64,000 nt of DNA from Metabacillus sp. KUDC1714. Its GTDB lineage: Bacteria > Bacillota > Bacilli > Bacillales > Bacillaceae. Location of the stretch: NCBI RefSeq assembly GCF_014217835.1, contig NZ_CP055263.1:5583501-5647500 (forward strand), given 5' to 3'. Position 1 is the stretch's first letter, and every line of letters begins with the position of its first letter. The translations under genes and the position numbers were made by a program. Below, piece after piece: positions 1-8,170 of this stretch. Under the pieces are notes generated by a model. The model had not been told where the DNA came from. It saw nothing but the letters and a program-made list of their open reading frames with translations, and ran no database searches.

Positions 1-1617
1 CATTGTCATAATATTACCCGTTATCGCGACAATAAATCCCGCACCAAGTGATATTTTAAATTCACGGATCGTGATTGTGAAATTTTCTGGTCTGCCTAAA
101 ACATGAGCTTCATCGGTTAAAGAATACTGTGTTTTCGCCATACAAATTGGCAATTGACTCCACCCAAATTGATCAAAATCATTCATTTGTTTTTCTGCCT
201 TACTTGTATATTGCACACCTGTTGCACCATAAACGATGTTTGCAATGTTAAATATTTTTTGCTTAATAGAAGAAGCAGTATCATATAAGTGTTTAAATTG
301 ATTTTGTTCCTCATCAATCGTTTTAAGAAGTTTTTTCGCTAAATCTATTCCACCTTTTCCGCCATGTTCCCATACTTCACAAAGCGCAGCTGGATGGGAA
401 TTATCATGACACCAATCCAAAATTGTTTTGATTTCTTTATCAGTGTCAGTTATAAATTTATTGATCGCTACTACATAAGGTAACCCAAAACTTTTTATTG
501 TTTCGATATGTTTTTTCAGGTTTGAAAAACCTAAAATTAGAGCTGCTGTGTTTTCTTGTTGTAAATCATTCTTTTTCAATCCACCATGCATTTTCAAAGC
601 CCTTATCGTCGCAACAATAACAACTCCTGAAGGGTGAATCTTACCTATTCTTGCCTTAATATTAAGAAATTTCTCAGCACCAAGATCTGCACCAAAGCCT
701 GCTTCTGTAACAACATAATCACCAAGTTTTGCAGCCATCTTTGTTGCTAAAAGACTGTTACAGCCATGGGCAATATTTGCAAATGGACCACCATGAATTA
801 TCGCTGGGGTGTGTTCGAGCGTTTGAACTAAATTAGGCTTGATCGCTTCTTTTAAAATTAATGTGAGTGCCCCTTCATACCCTATATCAGCAACTGTTAC
901 AGGTTTGTTAGAATATGTGTAGCCTATAACAACTTCGGCGAGCCTAGACCGTAAATCAGCCAAGCTATCAGCTAAACATAATATAGCCATAATCTCTGAA
1001 GCAACGGTAATATCAAAATGATCCTCACGTGGTACCCCGTGTGTGGGTCCTCCGAGGCCAATTGTAATATACCGGAGTGCACGATCATTTAAGTCTAACA
1101 CTCTTTTCCAGATAATTCTCCTCGGATCTATTCCAACCTCATTCCCTTGGTGAATATGATTATCTATAAATGCGGCTAAAGCATTGTTTGCAGTTGTTAT
1201 CGCGTGAAGATCTCCTGTAAAATGAAGATTTATATCATCCATAGGTAATACCTGTGAATATCCTCCACCAGTTGCACCTCCCTTCATACCCAATGTTGGT
1301 CCTAGTGAGGGTTCTCTTAGAGCAACAATTGCTCGTTTATTTAGCTGATTAAGCGCTTGAGCTAAGCCTACAGTTACAGTTGATTTCCCTTCCCCTGCAG
1401 GCGTTGGATTTATTGAGGTAACAAGAACGACTTTTCCAGAGGGTTTATTTTTTAAACGTTCAAGAATCTGCAGAGAAAGTTTTGCTTTATACTTACCAAA
1501 CAATTCAAATTCATCATCATTGAGCTCCAAATAATTTTCTGCAAGTTGTTTTATAGGAAAAAGTGATACCTGTTGAGCAATATCAATATCAGATTTATAT
1601 TTTTTATTTCTATTCAC
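1..1617 (-). CDS. fhs: Formate--tetrahydrofolate ligase, 3' end outside window
   Basis: This enzyme makes 10-formyl-tetrahydrofolate from formate, ATP and THF in cytoplasmic one-carbon metabolism. 539 codons are visible and read to the window edge; the family is about 555-560 residues, so only the last few percent is missing. The ATP-binding loop TPAGEGKST lies near residues 73-81 and family blocks such as [20 protein letters not shown] (about 100-120) are present. The start is taken as GTG at 1617, about 8 nt after GTGAGG; an ATT one codon upstream is less likely. It is divergent from metA. To my knowledge B. subtilis 168 lacks fhs, so this gene is not part of the shared order. Confidence 0.96.
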   Translation of the reverse strand, partial: MNRNKKYKSDIDIAQQVSLFPIKQLAENYLELNDDEFELFGKYKAKLSLQILERLKNKPSGKVVLVTSINPTPAGEGKSTVTVGLAQALNQLNKRAIVALREPSLGPTLGMKGGATGGGYSQVLPMDDINLHFTGDLHAITTANNALAAFIDNHIHQGNEVGIDPRRIIWKRVLDLNDRALRYITIGLGGPTHGVPREDHFDITVASEIMAILCLADSLADLRSRLAEVVIGYTYSNKPVTVADIGYEGALTLILKEAIKPNLVQTLEHTPAIIHGGPFANIAHGCNSLLATKMAAKLGDYVVTEAGFGADLGAEKFLNIKARIGKIHPSGVVIVATIRALKMHGGLKKNDLQQENTAALILGFSNLKKHIETIKSFGLPYVVAINKFITDTDKEIKTILDWCHDNSHPAALCEVWEHGGKGGIDLAKKLLKTIDEEQNQFKHLYDTASSIKQKIFNIANIVYGATGVQYTSKAEKQMNDFDQFGWSQLPICMAKTQYSLTDEAHVLGRPENFTITIREFKISLGAGFIVAITGNIMTM

Positions 1618-1820
1618 AATATTTTCCTCACTTTGCTAGATTTATTGTTCAGAATATCTTACCATGTATAATGGAATTAATTTTCAGCAATCAAAGACCT
1701 CTCTTTGTTTCTTATTCACCTGAATTTAAATGTATGAATCATGAGAAAATATAGAAATAAGAAATTAAAAATATCAATTAATTTTTTTATTATAAAAATG
1801 CAAAATTATGAAAGTTCGAA

Positions 1821-1849
1821 TTGAATTATTTTTCTAAACTTTCTATAAT
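1821..1849 (+). promoter_or_regulatory. Sigma-A promoter of metA
   Basis: TTGAAT (1821-1826) and TATAAT (1844-1849) are separated by exactly 17 nt. Transcription would start near 1856, leaving only about 35 nt before the TTG start. That is too short to hold an S-box (SAM-I) riboswitch, which controls metA in B. subtilis. Confidence 0.7.
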
Positions 1850-1890
1850 AAAGAATCAACCATAGAAAGAAATTTACGGAGGTGCTTTTA

Positions 1891-2799
1891 TTGCCGATTA
1901 ACATACCTAGTCATTTACCAGCTAAAGAAATACTAGAGCGAGAAAATATTTTTATTATGGACGAAAAAAGAGCGTATTCACAAGATATACGACCTTTAAA
2001 TATCGTTATCTTAAATATTATGCCTGAAAAGGAAAAAACAGAAACTCAATTATTACGATTATTGGGGAATTCTCCACTCCAATTGAACATAACATTTTTA
2101 AGGCCTGACACACACACATCAAAGACTACTGCGATTGAGCATTTAAAGGAATTTTATACAACCTTTAAGCATATACAACATAAGAAATTTGATGGAATGA
2201 TCATTACTGGAGCACCAATTGAGCATTTAGAATTTTCAGAGGTTTCATATTGGGATGAGCTAAAAACAATCATGGATTGGACGAAAACAAATGTTACCTC
2301 AACTTTACATATTTGTTGGGGAGCACAAGCAGGACTTTTCCATCACTACGGCGTAAATAAATATCAACTGGAAAAAAAATGCTTTGGTGTTTTTAAGCAT
2401 GAAATTGTAAATCCCACTGTAAAATTATTAAGAGGGTTCGATGACTTGTATTACGTCCCACATTCAAGACATACAGATGTACTGAAAGAAGAAATCGATT
2501 CTGTTTCAGAGCTTCAACTCCTTTCTTATTCAGAAGAAGCCGGTGTTTGTCTAGTAATGTCTGAGGATGGAAAGCAAATATTTTTAACTGGTCATCCTGA
2601 ATATGAACGAACATCTCTAAAGGATGAGTATGAACGAGACATAGCAAAAGGATTACAAATTGAAGTTCCAGTTAACTATTTTGCTGATAATGATCCAAAT
2701 AAAGAACCAATTCACTGTTGGAGATCACATGGGAACCTCCTATTTGTCAACTGGTTAAACTATTATGTTTACCAAGAAACACCTTATATTTGGGATTGA
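1891..2799 (+). CDS. metA: Homoserine O-acetyltransferase (MetA family)
   Basis: It acylates homoserine in the first committed step of methionine synthesis. The start is TTG at 1891 (302 aa): the GGAGG at 1878-1882 overlaps the in-frame GTG at 1882, ruling that out. Counting from TTG, the catalytic residues fall where the family expects them: Cys142 in HICWG, His235 and Glu237 in GHPE. Residue 111 is Glu (in APIEHLEF); in Bacillus MetA, Glu111 is reported to favour acetyl-CoA over succinyl-CoA, so O-acetylation is inferred despite the family name homoserine O-succinyltransferase. It stands alone between fhs and ugtP. No SAM riboswitch is seen upstream. Confidence 0.96.
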   Translation: MPINIPSHLPAKEILERENIFIMDEKRAYSQDIRPLNIVILNIMPEKEKTETQLLRLLGNSPLQLNITFLRPDTHTSKTTAIEHLKEFYTTFKHIQHKKFDGMIITGAPIEHLEFSEVSYWDELKTIMDWTKTNVTSTLHICWGAQAGLFHHYGVNKYQLEKKCFGVFKHEIVNPTVKLLRGFDDLYYVPHSRHTDVLKEEIDSVSELQLLSYSEEAGVCLVMSEDGKQIFLTGHPEYERTSLKDEYERDIAKGLQIEVPVNYFADNDPNKEPIHCWRSHGNLLFVNWLNYYVYQETPYIWD

Positions 2800-3126
2800 A
2801 AGGGTAAGAATAAAGTTTTATTGCAAGTAAAGTAGATTAGTTGTTTCTAATGAATGTAGAAAGGAAAGAGAATATGTTCCTCTACCTTATTTGATCATGT
2901 AATTAAATGTAAAGTTGAGAACAATTAAGAAGTTAATTTTTTTTGATTCAATATTTTTACAACGATTTTACATCTTAAGAAATACTTAATAATTGCTTTA
3001 TAAAAAAGTAACATTTATATGGTAATCTTTAAGACAAATTCAGTTCGATTTCTTCATATAATTTTTATTAATGGAGAACTGAATTTGTTGTTTCGATTCG
3101 TTTCTGATTAGATTGAGGTGAAAATA
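2800..3126 (+). other. metA-ugtP intergenic region
   Basis: No gene is seen in these 327 bases. The only notable structure is the long inverted repeat at 3034-3088 just ahead of ugtP. A TATAAT (3057-3062) lies between its arms, but no good -35 stands at 16-18 nt from it. Confidence 0.5.
3034..3088. repeat. 13-bp perfect inverted repeat before ugtP
   Basis: ACAAATTCAGTTC (3034-3046) is matched perfectly by GAACTGAATTTGT (3076-3088) across a 29-nt spacer. The spacer contains TATAAT. The right arm ends 38 nt before the TTG start of ugtP. It could be a two-site operator around a promoter, or an RNA hairpin if transcription starts further upstream. There is no U-run, so it does not look like a terminator. 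Confidence 0.7.
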
Positions 3127-4284
3127 TTGAAAAGTAATTCAAAAGTGTTAATTTTGACCGCGAAATATGGTAATGGACATGTTCAAGTTGCAAAAACATT
3201 AGAAAATAAATGTAAAGAGCTTGGTTTCGAAAAAGTTGTAGTATGTAATCTATATTCAGAATCATTTCCTGTTTTTTCAGAGATTACTCAATATTTGTAT
3301 TTAAAAAGCTTTTCAATTGGAAAACAGTTTTATCGCATATTTTATTACGGTGTAGATAAAATTTATAACAAAAGAATGATGAATCTTTATTTTAAAATGG
3401 GGCATAAACGTTTACATCAAATCGTTACTAGTGAACAGCCTGATATGATTATTAATACGTTCCCAATGATTGTTGTTCCTGAATATCGCAGGAAAACTGG
3501 AACTGTTATTCCAACCTTTAATGTCTTAACTGATTTTTGTTTACACAGAATATGGGTTCACGAAAATATCGATAAGTATTATGTCGCATCAAACCATGTT
3601 AAAGAAAAGCTAATACAGGTGGGAATTCATCCTGGCACTGTGAATGTGACCGGAATTCCGATAAGATCTCAATTTGAGGATGAAGTATGCAAAAAAGAAA
3701 TATATGCAAAGTACAATTTGGATTCTAGTAAGAAAACCCTTTTAATAATGGCAGGTGCACATGGTGTTTTAAAAAACGTAAAAGAATTATGCCAATCTTT
3801 TATTTCTAAAAGTGACAACATCCAGACTGTCGTGGTTTGTGGAAATAATGCACTTTTAAAAGAAAGTCTTGACCCCCTAACACATAGCAATCCCGAACAA
3901 ATAAAGGTGCTAAGTTATGTTGAGAGAGTTGATGAGCTTTATAGAATCGCATCATGCATGATTACTAAACCTGGTGGAATCACACTAACAGAAGCTACTG
4001 CACTAGGCGTTCCTGTTATTCTATTCAAGCCAGTTCCAGGTCAAGAAAAAGAAAACGCACATTTTTTTGAGGATAATAACGCCGCAATCATTGTCAATCA
4101 AATAGAGGATATTTCTGAAGAGGTATATAAATTACTTGAAGATGAACATAGATTAGAGCAAATGAAAATGAACATCAAAAAGCTGCATGTTCCAGGATCA
4201 GCAGACTTAATTGTAGAAGATATAATTAAGGAAGCTGCTTATATTAAAGATAAACATATGATGGCTGGCTCCGTAAACTACTAA
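3127..4284 (+). CDS. ugtP: Processive diacylglycerol beta-glucosyltransferase UgtP (YpfP)
   Basis: It transfers glucose from UDP-glucose to diacylglycerol, making the diglucosyl-diacylglycerol anchor of lipoteichoic acid; in B. subtilis it also couples nutrient status to division. The protein follows B. subtilis UgtP closely along its length: an N-terminal MGDG-synthase domain with AKYGNGHVQVA near residues 11-21 and a GT-B donor-site motif TKPGGITLTEA near residue 285. The start is TTG at 3127 (385 aa), because GAGGTG at 3115-3120 is the ribosome site and overlaps the in-frame GTG at 3118. It follows metA and precedes yfhP by 50 nt, possibly co-transcribed with it. Confidence 0.96.
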   Translation: MKSNSKVLILTAKYGNGHVQVAKTLENKCKELGFEKVVVCNLYSESFPVFSEITQYLYLKSFSIGKQFYRIFYYGVDKIYNKRMMNLYFKMGHKRLHQIVTSEQPDMIINTFPMIVVPEYRRKTGTVIPTFNVLTDFCLHRIWVHENIDKYYVASNHVKEKLIQVGIHPGTVNVTGIPIRSQFEDEVCKKEIYAKYNLDSSKKTLLIMAGAHGVLKNVKELCQSFISKSDNIQTVVVCGNNALLKESLDPLTHSNPEQIKVLSYVERVDELYRIASCMITKPGGITLTEATALGVPVILFKPVPGQEKENAHFFEDNNAAIIVNQIEDISEEVYKLLEDEHRLEQMKMNIKKLHVPGSADLIVEDIIKEAAYIKDKHMMAGSVNY

Positions 4285-4334
4285 AACATCTTTCAGGGAT
4301 GAAAAGGGTAAATTCACATTACCTGGAGGTCCTA

Positions 4335-5330
4335 ATGGATACAAGTACTCATATCACAATTGGAATTGGTTTAGCAGGCCTTGCACATATAGATCCTGTT
4401 ATATCTTCTAATCCAGAACTTGCTCAAGCTGTTTTGTTAGGCACTATTATAGGTTCTAATGCTCCTGATTTTGATTATGTTATAAAACTTCTTAAAGGAA
4501 CTGGCATGTATACTGAACACCATCGAGGTGCATCTCATTCAATCCCTGCATTGTTTATATGGACTTTCTTTGTTTCAGGAGTAATATTCTTGTTTGGTTG
4601 GAATGTATCATTAATGCACCTTCTTCTTTGGACGTTTATAGCTGTTGTTCTGCATGTTGGCTTCGACATTATGAACGCTTACGGAACGCAGGCTGGAAGG
4701 CCTATAACTAAAAAATGGCTATCATTAAATTTTATTCCGTTATTTGATCCGATTATTATTATTGTTCACTTGATTGGATTTACCTTGTGGTTAACAGGGT
4801 TGCCACCCGGTATTGTCTTTTTCTTTGGATACATCTTTCTAGCAATCTATCTCATAAATAGGTATTTTTTATCGATTCAAAATAGGAAATTCTTTTTGAA
4901 CAAAACAAAAAAGTCCGGGATTTTCACCATAATTCCTACAATATGGTTGAAAAAGTGGCATTTTGTGTTTGAAACTGAGTCTTCTTACCAGGTCGGTTCA
5001 ATAATTGGTAAGAATATTAACTGGATTCATCATTTTGAAAAACATAATCCTAATTGTGAAATAATAAAAGCATCTTTAACTGATAAAAATGTACAACATT
5101 TTTTAGCTAACTCAAAACATGTTCACGCTCTCTATTTTCCAACATCATCAGGTTCTGAGGTCCGATGGATTGATTTACGGTTCCGTCATAAGGATCATTA
5201 TCCGTATATGGCTGTCGTCAAACTTGATCAAGCTAAAAGTATTTTAGCTTCCTATACTGGCTGGGTACACCATTCAAGAAAGCTAAATGAAAAGCTCCTC
5301 CCATCGGAAAAGCGAGCTATGCAATTATAA
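4335..5330 (+). CDS. yfhP: YfhP-like membrane protein, YdjM/DUF457 putative metal-dependent hydrolase
   Basis: A 331-residue protein, close in length to B. subtilis YfhP (about 327 aa). The N-terminal half carries several hydrophobic segments and family motifs with clustered histidines: MDTSTHITIG at the start, HHRGASHS near residue 60 and HVGFDIMNAYGTQ near 110. The C-terminal third is soluble (FRHKDHYPYMAVV). The start is ATG 4335, 4 nt after TGGAGGT; an upstream in-frame ATG at 4299 lacks a site. Activity is unproven; the family name comes from predicted hydrolase motifs. In B. subtilis it lies elsewhere (yfh region), so its place after ugtP is a rearrangement. Confidence 0.85.
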   Translation: MDTSTHITIGIGLAGLAHIDPVISSNPELAQAVLLGTIIGSNAPDFDYVIKLLKGTGMYTEHHRGASHSIPALFIWTFFVSGVIFLFGWNVSLMHLLLWTFIAVVLHVGFDIMNAYGTQAGRPITKKWLSLNFIPLFDPIIIIVHLIGFTLWLTGLPPGIVFFFGYIFLAIYLINRYFLSIQNRKFFLNKTKKSGIFTIIPTIWLKKWHFVFETESSYQVGSIIGKNINWIHHFEKHNPNCEIIKASLTDKNVQHFLANSKHVHALYFPTSSGSEVRWIDLRFRHKDHYPYMAVVKLDQAKSILASYTGWVHHSRKLNEKLLPSEKRAMQL

Positions 5331-5338
5331 TAAAAAAA

Positions 5339-5546
5339 GACTTTTTTCAAAAAGATTGTTGCTTATAAAACGAAAACTGTTGAGGTTGATTGGAGCGGAT
5401 TGCGATACTCCAGCGGGACAGGTGCGAGCCCGCTCACGTTTACGTCGAAAAGGCTCAAAGACCGCCCACGGAAAGCGAGCAACTGGAGTGGAAATCAACC
5501 ACACCGCACTTCTTGGAAATAGCAACAAAGTTTGAGAAAACAACCT
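5339..5546 (+). repeat. Dispersed repeat family A, copy 1 (MITE-like, about 208 bp)
   Basis: It shares ends and core with the copies at 24009-24226 and 31193-31322: AAAGATTGTTG at the left, a GATTGGAGCGG..CGGGACAGGTG..GGAAAGCGAGC GC-rich core, and AGCAACAAAGTTTG near the right end. The outer about 26 bases form imperfect terminal inverted repeats. It begins 9 bases after the yfhP stop. Short ORFs inside it are not genes. Similar elements are common between Bacillus genes as I remember them. Confidence 0.8.
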
Positions 5547-5782
5547 AAAAAAATGTCTGATACTACTTTAACGTGGTGATCAGACATTTTTTTCGTTTAT
5601 GAAATTATATAATTCTTTTACTGTGGTTAAATAATTTTTATGTAATTATACAAATAAGAGTTGATTTTAATGGTCATATTAATGGAGTAAATACCTTAAA
5701 AGTAAGATGTTCATTATCCATTCGGAGTAGCTTTTAATCTCGAGTGACAACCTTACTTATTACCAACACTCAGGAGGACTTT

Positions 5783-5935
5783 ATGACGAAAAAAAATAAC
5801 AAAGGTAGTAAAAATCAAAACTCCCCTCAAAATGGTCAATATCAAATGGAATTGGCACAAGATCACATTCCAGGTGATAATAGTAAAGGGAACAAACGTA
5901 ATAAAGATCAAAAGGATAAATCAAGGATCGAATAA
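5783..5935 (+). CDS. Small hydrophilic protein, unknown
   Basis: A 50-residue protein made almost wholly of Lys, Asn, Gln, Asp and Ser, with no membrane segment or cysteine. The start ATG 5783 is preceded by a strong AGGAGG (5772-5777), and a strong terminator follows directly, so it looks like a real single-gene unit. Size and composition resemble minor spore-core proteins (SASPs), but I cannot match it to a named one. It lies between repeat copy A1 and the convergent ptsH. Confidence 0.65.
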   Translation: MTKKNNKGSKNQNSPQNGQYQMELAQDHIPGDNSKGNKRNKDQKDKSRIE

Positions 5936-5936
5936 A

Positions 5937-5978
5937 ACACAAACAGCCACTGAATGTACCAGTGGCTGTTTGTGTTTT
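5937..5978. terminator. Bidirectional terminator between the 50-aa gene and ptsH
   Basis: A 16-bp stem (ACACAAACAGCCACTG at 5937-5952 with its complement at 5960-5975) around a 7-nt loop is followed by a short T-run. It sits between convergent genes and can serve both. Confidence 0.9.
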
Positions 5979-5986
5979 GCGCTAGA

Positions 5987-6253
5987 TTATTCTCCTAGAC
6001 CTTCAGTTGTAATAGCACGTTCAACCGCTTCAAGTGCAGCTGCTTCATCACTACCATTTGCAGTTATTTTAATTACTGCTCCCTTTGAGATACCCAAAGA
6101 CATTACACCCATAATTGATTTTAGATTCACAGTTCTACCATTCGCTTCAAGATTTACTTCAGAAGTAAAAGAATTAACAGCATTTACTAATGCAGTTGCT
6201 GGTCTAGCATGTAACCCTGCTTCACTTGTAATTGTAAAAGTTTTTTCTACCAT
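5987..6253 (-). CDS. ptsH: Phosphocarrier protein HPr of the PTS
   Basis: HPr carries phosphate from enzyme I to sugar-specific EIIA and, phosphorylated at Ser46, acts with CcpA in carbon catabolite repression. The 88-residue sequence has the expected His15 in GLHARPA, Arg17 and Ser46 in LKSIMGVMS, and ends EGLGE like B. subtilis HPr, so it is HPr rather than Crh (which has Gln15). Ribosome site GGAGAATGTACAA precedes ATG. Unusually, neither ptsI nor ptsG is adjacent; the gene is bounded by a terminator and an unknown gene on the same strand. In B. subtilis it lies in ptsGHI. Confidence 0.95.
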   Translation of the reverse strand: MVEKTFTITSEAGLHARPATALVNAVNSFTSEVNLEANGRTVNLKSIMGVMSLGISKGAVIKITANGSDEAAALEAVERAITTEGLGE

Positions 6254-6407
6254 TTGTACATTCTCCTTCCATTTTTGCCAATGTAGCTTTTCTACTCTAT
6301 TTAGATTGATGAATTTGTATGTAATTCTTCATCTCATGCAGCTGTAAAAAGCTACTTTAGTTATTAACATTATTATAAACTTTTTTTAAAAAAAGGGAAC
6401 TAGTTTA

Positions 6408-6662
6408 TTAATTAATTTGATAGACATTCTTACTATTTATTTCATATTGAACATGTAGAGTAAAAGTATCTGTATTCATACGCTCAATAACGATCGAATT
6501 TAGCTCATGATCCTGAAGAATAATGATAGAAGATTTCCTCATCTCTAGGATCGCTTTATCACACTTAGCAACAAATTCACATGCTCTAGCAAAACCAGCT
6601 TCGTCAATCCTACGGCTACTTGTTATTAAAATATCTTCCCCATTAATGTGAACTTTAAGCAT
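6408..6662 (-). CDS. Hypothetical 84-residue protein
   Basis: I do not recognise a family. The start is ATG at 6662, 5-10 nt after GGAGAGG; five upstream in-frame codons overlap that site and are excluded. The sequence is mixed alpha/beta (MLKVHINGEDILITSSRR, then RACEFVAKCDKAILEM) with no signal or membrane segment. It lies 150 nt upstream of ptsH on the same strand without an obvious terminator between, so co-transcription is possible. Confidence 0.6.
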   Translation of the reverse strand: MLKVHINGEDILITSSRRIDEAGFARACEFVAKCDKAILEMRKSSIIILQDHELNSIVIERMNTDTFTLHVQYEINSKNVYQIN

Positions 6663-6775
6663 TAAGATCCTCTCCAAGCTTTTTAACTATTATATGCTTG
6701 TACTTTGTGTGTATTTATAATATTTTTTCTCCACGGGAAGATTCTGAAAGTTTTGTAAAATTATCCTTGTTAAGC

Positions 6776-6805
6776 TTGACGGTTTTTATAAAATTAGTGT
6801 ATAGT
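6776..6805 (+). promoter_or_regulatory. Sigma-A promoter of cspD with long 5' leader
   Basis: TTGACG (6776-6781) and TATAGT (6800-6805) with an 18-nt spacer. The predicted start near 6812 leaves about 120 untranslated bases, the length typical of cold-shock mRNAs whose leader folds differently in the cold. Confidence 0.65.
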
Positions 6806-6933
6806 TAAAACATCATTAAGTTGAGTATTTATGATAACGTTTTTATAACGATTAATTATACATATAATATTCTGTTAATGATAAAATTTTTTTTAGCACC
6901 ACCTGTGCTACAGTATTAGGAGGATTAAGTACT

Positions 6934-7134
6934 ATGCAAAACGGTAAAGTAAAATGGTTTAACAATGAAAAAGGTTTTGGGTTTATCGAAGTTGAAGGCG
7001 GAGATGATGTATTCGTACACTTCACTGCTATCCAAGGTGACGGATACAAATCATTAGAAGAAGGTCAAGAAGTTTCTTTCGAAATCGTTGAAGGTAACCG
7101 CGGACCACAAGCTGCTAACGTAACAAAGTTATAA
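6934..7134 (+). CDS. cspD: Cold shock protein CspD
   Basis: A 66-residue single OB-fold RNA/DNA chaperone that melts structured mRNA. The RNA-binding motifs RNP1 (KGFGFIEV, 13-20) and RNP2 (VFVHF, 26-30) are intact, and the sequence is nearly identical to B. subtilis CspD. AGGAGG lies 9 nt before ATG. It has its own promoter, long leader and terminator (7187-7216). Its position between ugtP and ypzA agrees with B. subtilis apart from the inserted yfhP-ptsH block. Confidence 0.97.
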   Translation: MQNGKVKWFNNEKGFGFIEVEGGDDVFVHFTAIQGDGYKSLEEGQEVSFEIVEGNRGPQAANVTKL

Positions 7135-7186
7135 TCACAAGCACTTCAAATAACTTGTGATTCAACCATAGACAACTTGAATTAAC

Positions 7187-7216
7187 AGAGGCTGAGTTTT
7201 CTCCGCCTCTTTTTTA
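7187..7216 (+). terminator. cspD terminator
   Basis: AGAGGCTGAG and CTCCGCCTCT (one mismatch) pair around TTTT and run into six T residues. Confidence 0.85.
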
Positions 7217-7273
7217 TTTGTTCAAAACGCTTAGAATTGTTTATTCGATAAATGAGCCTATATTACCAATTTG

Positions 7274-7462
7274 CTAACGTTTTTGACTTACTAGTAGATA
7301 TTCCACCGCTTTTACATTTTGCTTAATACTTTTCTCAATTCTACTTACTTCATGTTGATTAAAAATATTTGCGTTGTTCGCTATAAAGACTAATTTATCA
7401 AGATCTCGGTAAATTTCTGAGAATGCTTCTTTAATTGATGTATCTAATGGTTCATTCCCCAT
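7274..7462 (-). CDS. Hypothetical 62-residue helical protein
   Basis: Not recognised. AAGGAGTGGAAATGAC precedes ATG at a good distance. The protein is predicted mostly helical (IKEAFSEIYRDLDKLVF, RIEKSIKQNVKAVEYLL) with no Cys or membrane segment. It occupies the spot between cspD and ypzA where B. subtilis has degR, but I see no clear similarity to DegR. Confidence 0.65.
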   Translation of the reverse strand: MGNEPLDTSIKEAFSEIYRDLDKLVFIANNANIFNQHEVSRIEKSIKQNVKAVEYLLVSQKR

Positions 7463-7660
7463 GTCATTTCCACTCCTTTCAATCAGAAAATTGACGAATA
7501 ACTAGTCTAAATGTTTCATAAATGTGTTATATTTTTACATAGTATACTCCTTTCTTCATTTTAACACGACATTACTGATTTCGATATATGTATACAATTG
7601 TTTTTTTTAACGAATATTTTCTTCTAATAATTCAAATCCTATAAACTGGAGGTGTTATCA

Positions 7661-7927
7661 TTGGATCAAATTAAACATAGTGGATTAATTAGTGGAATGA
7701 ATGAATTAAGTCAAATTGAGATGTCAGTAAAGGCTGCGCAAAAAATGGTCGGTTCAGCAACAATGCAGTTAGATCCTGAAGCAATCCATCATGCAGAAAA
7801 TGCGATAAGTGATGCAAAGGATCTAATGAATCGATCACCTAAAACAGGTGTTGATCAAGAGTTTTTAACAAAGCAGCAACAATTATTAGATCAATGTGAG
7901 CATCAATTATCTGAGGCAAAGCAATAA
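7661..7927 (+). CDS. ypzA: YpzA-like small protein (DUF2564)
   Basis: An 88-residue helical cytoplasmic protein of unknown function. The start is TTG at 7661; GGAGG (7650-7654) overlaps the in-frame GTG at 7652. It is placed in the DUF2564/YpzA family from its length, the helix-rich ISGMNELSQIEMSVKAAQK pattern and its position beside ypeQ, the order seen in B. subtilis. The name rests on synteny and remembered similarity. Confidence 0.7.
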   Translation: MDQIKHSGLISGMNELSQIEMSVKAAQKMVGSATMQLDPEAIHHAENAISDAKDLMNRSPKTGVDQEFLTKQQQLLDQCEHQLSEAKQ

Positions 7928-7957
7928 AAAAAATCCGCGATATGCGGATTTTTTTAT
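7924..7957. terminator. Bidirectional terminator ypzA / ypeQ
   Basis: AAAAAAATCCGC, loop GATAT, GCGGATTTTTTT: a perfect stem with A-run and T-run on the two sides, between convergent genes. It starts on the ypzA stop codon. Confidence 0.9.
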
Positions 7958-7993
7958 TGCTAGAACATTCAAGATCTATTTAGGATTTAGCAT

Positions 7994-8170
7994 TTATAAT
8001 AACTTTTCTCCAACTTCTTTTATCTTTTGACCTACAGTACATTGATTAATACAAAAAGAGTGAGCATGACGCTTACCAAATTCTTCACGGAAATGCTTCT
8101 TTAGTAGACAATTAACACAATAAGTATCTAATATTTCACTAAGTTCCTGCAATGTTTGTTTTTTACTCAT
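7994..8170 (-). CDS. ypeQ: YpeQ-like zinc-finger protein
   Basis: A 58-residue protein with CVNC (about 19-22) and a second Cys pair around CINQC plus His residues, consistent with a small zinc-binding fold. Start ATG 8170 overlaps the ypeP stop (ATGAGTAA), with GAGGAAG inside ypeP as ribosome site, so translation is coupled. The name follows the conserved ypeQ-ypeP order; function is unknown. Confidence 0.75.
   Translation of the reverse strand: MSKKQTLQELSEILDTYCVNCLLKKHFREEFGKRHAHSFCINQCTVGQKIKEVGEKLL

Noticed and set aside
1690..1712. Hairpin CAAAGA-CCTC-TCTTTG as a terminator between fhs and metA
   Set aside because: Only 6 bp, no T-run on either strand, and it lies between divergent genes.
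5287..5543. Reading frames on both strands around 5300-5540
   Set aside because: They lie inside repeat A1, lack ribosome sites and are explained by the stop-poor GC-rich repeat.
5832..6347. 171-codon plus-strand frame over ptsH
   Set aside because: Antisense shadow of ptsH and of the terminator; no ribosome site, unnatural composition.
7274..7462. Assignment of the 62-aa gene as degR
   Set aside because: Position fits the B. subtilis order but no recognisable DegR sequence pattern.
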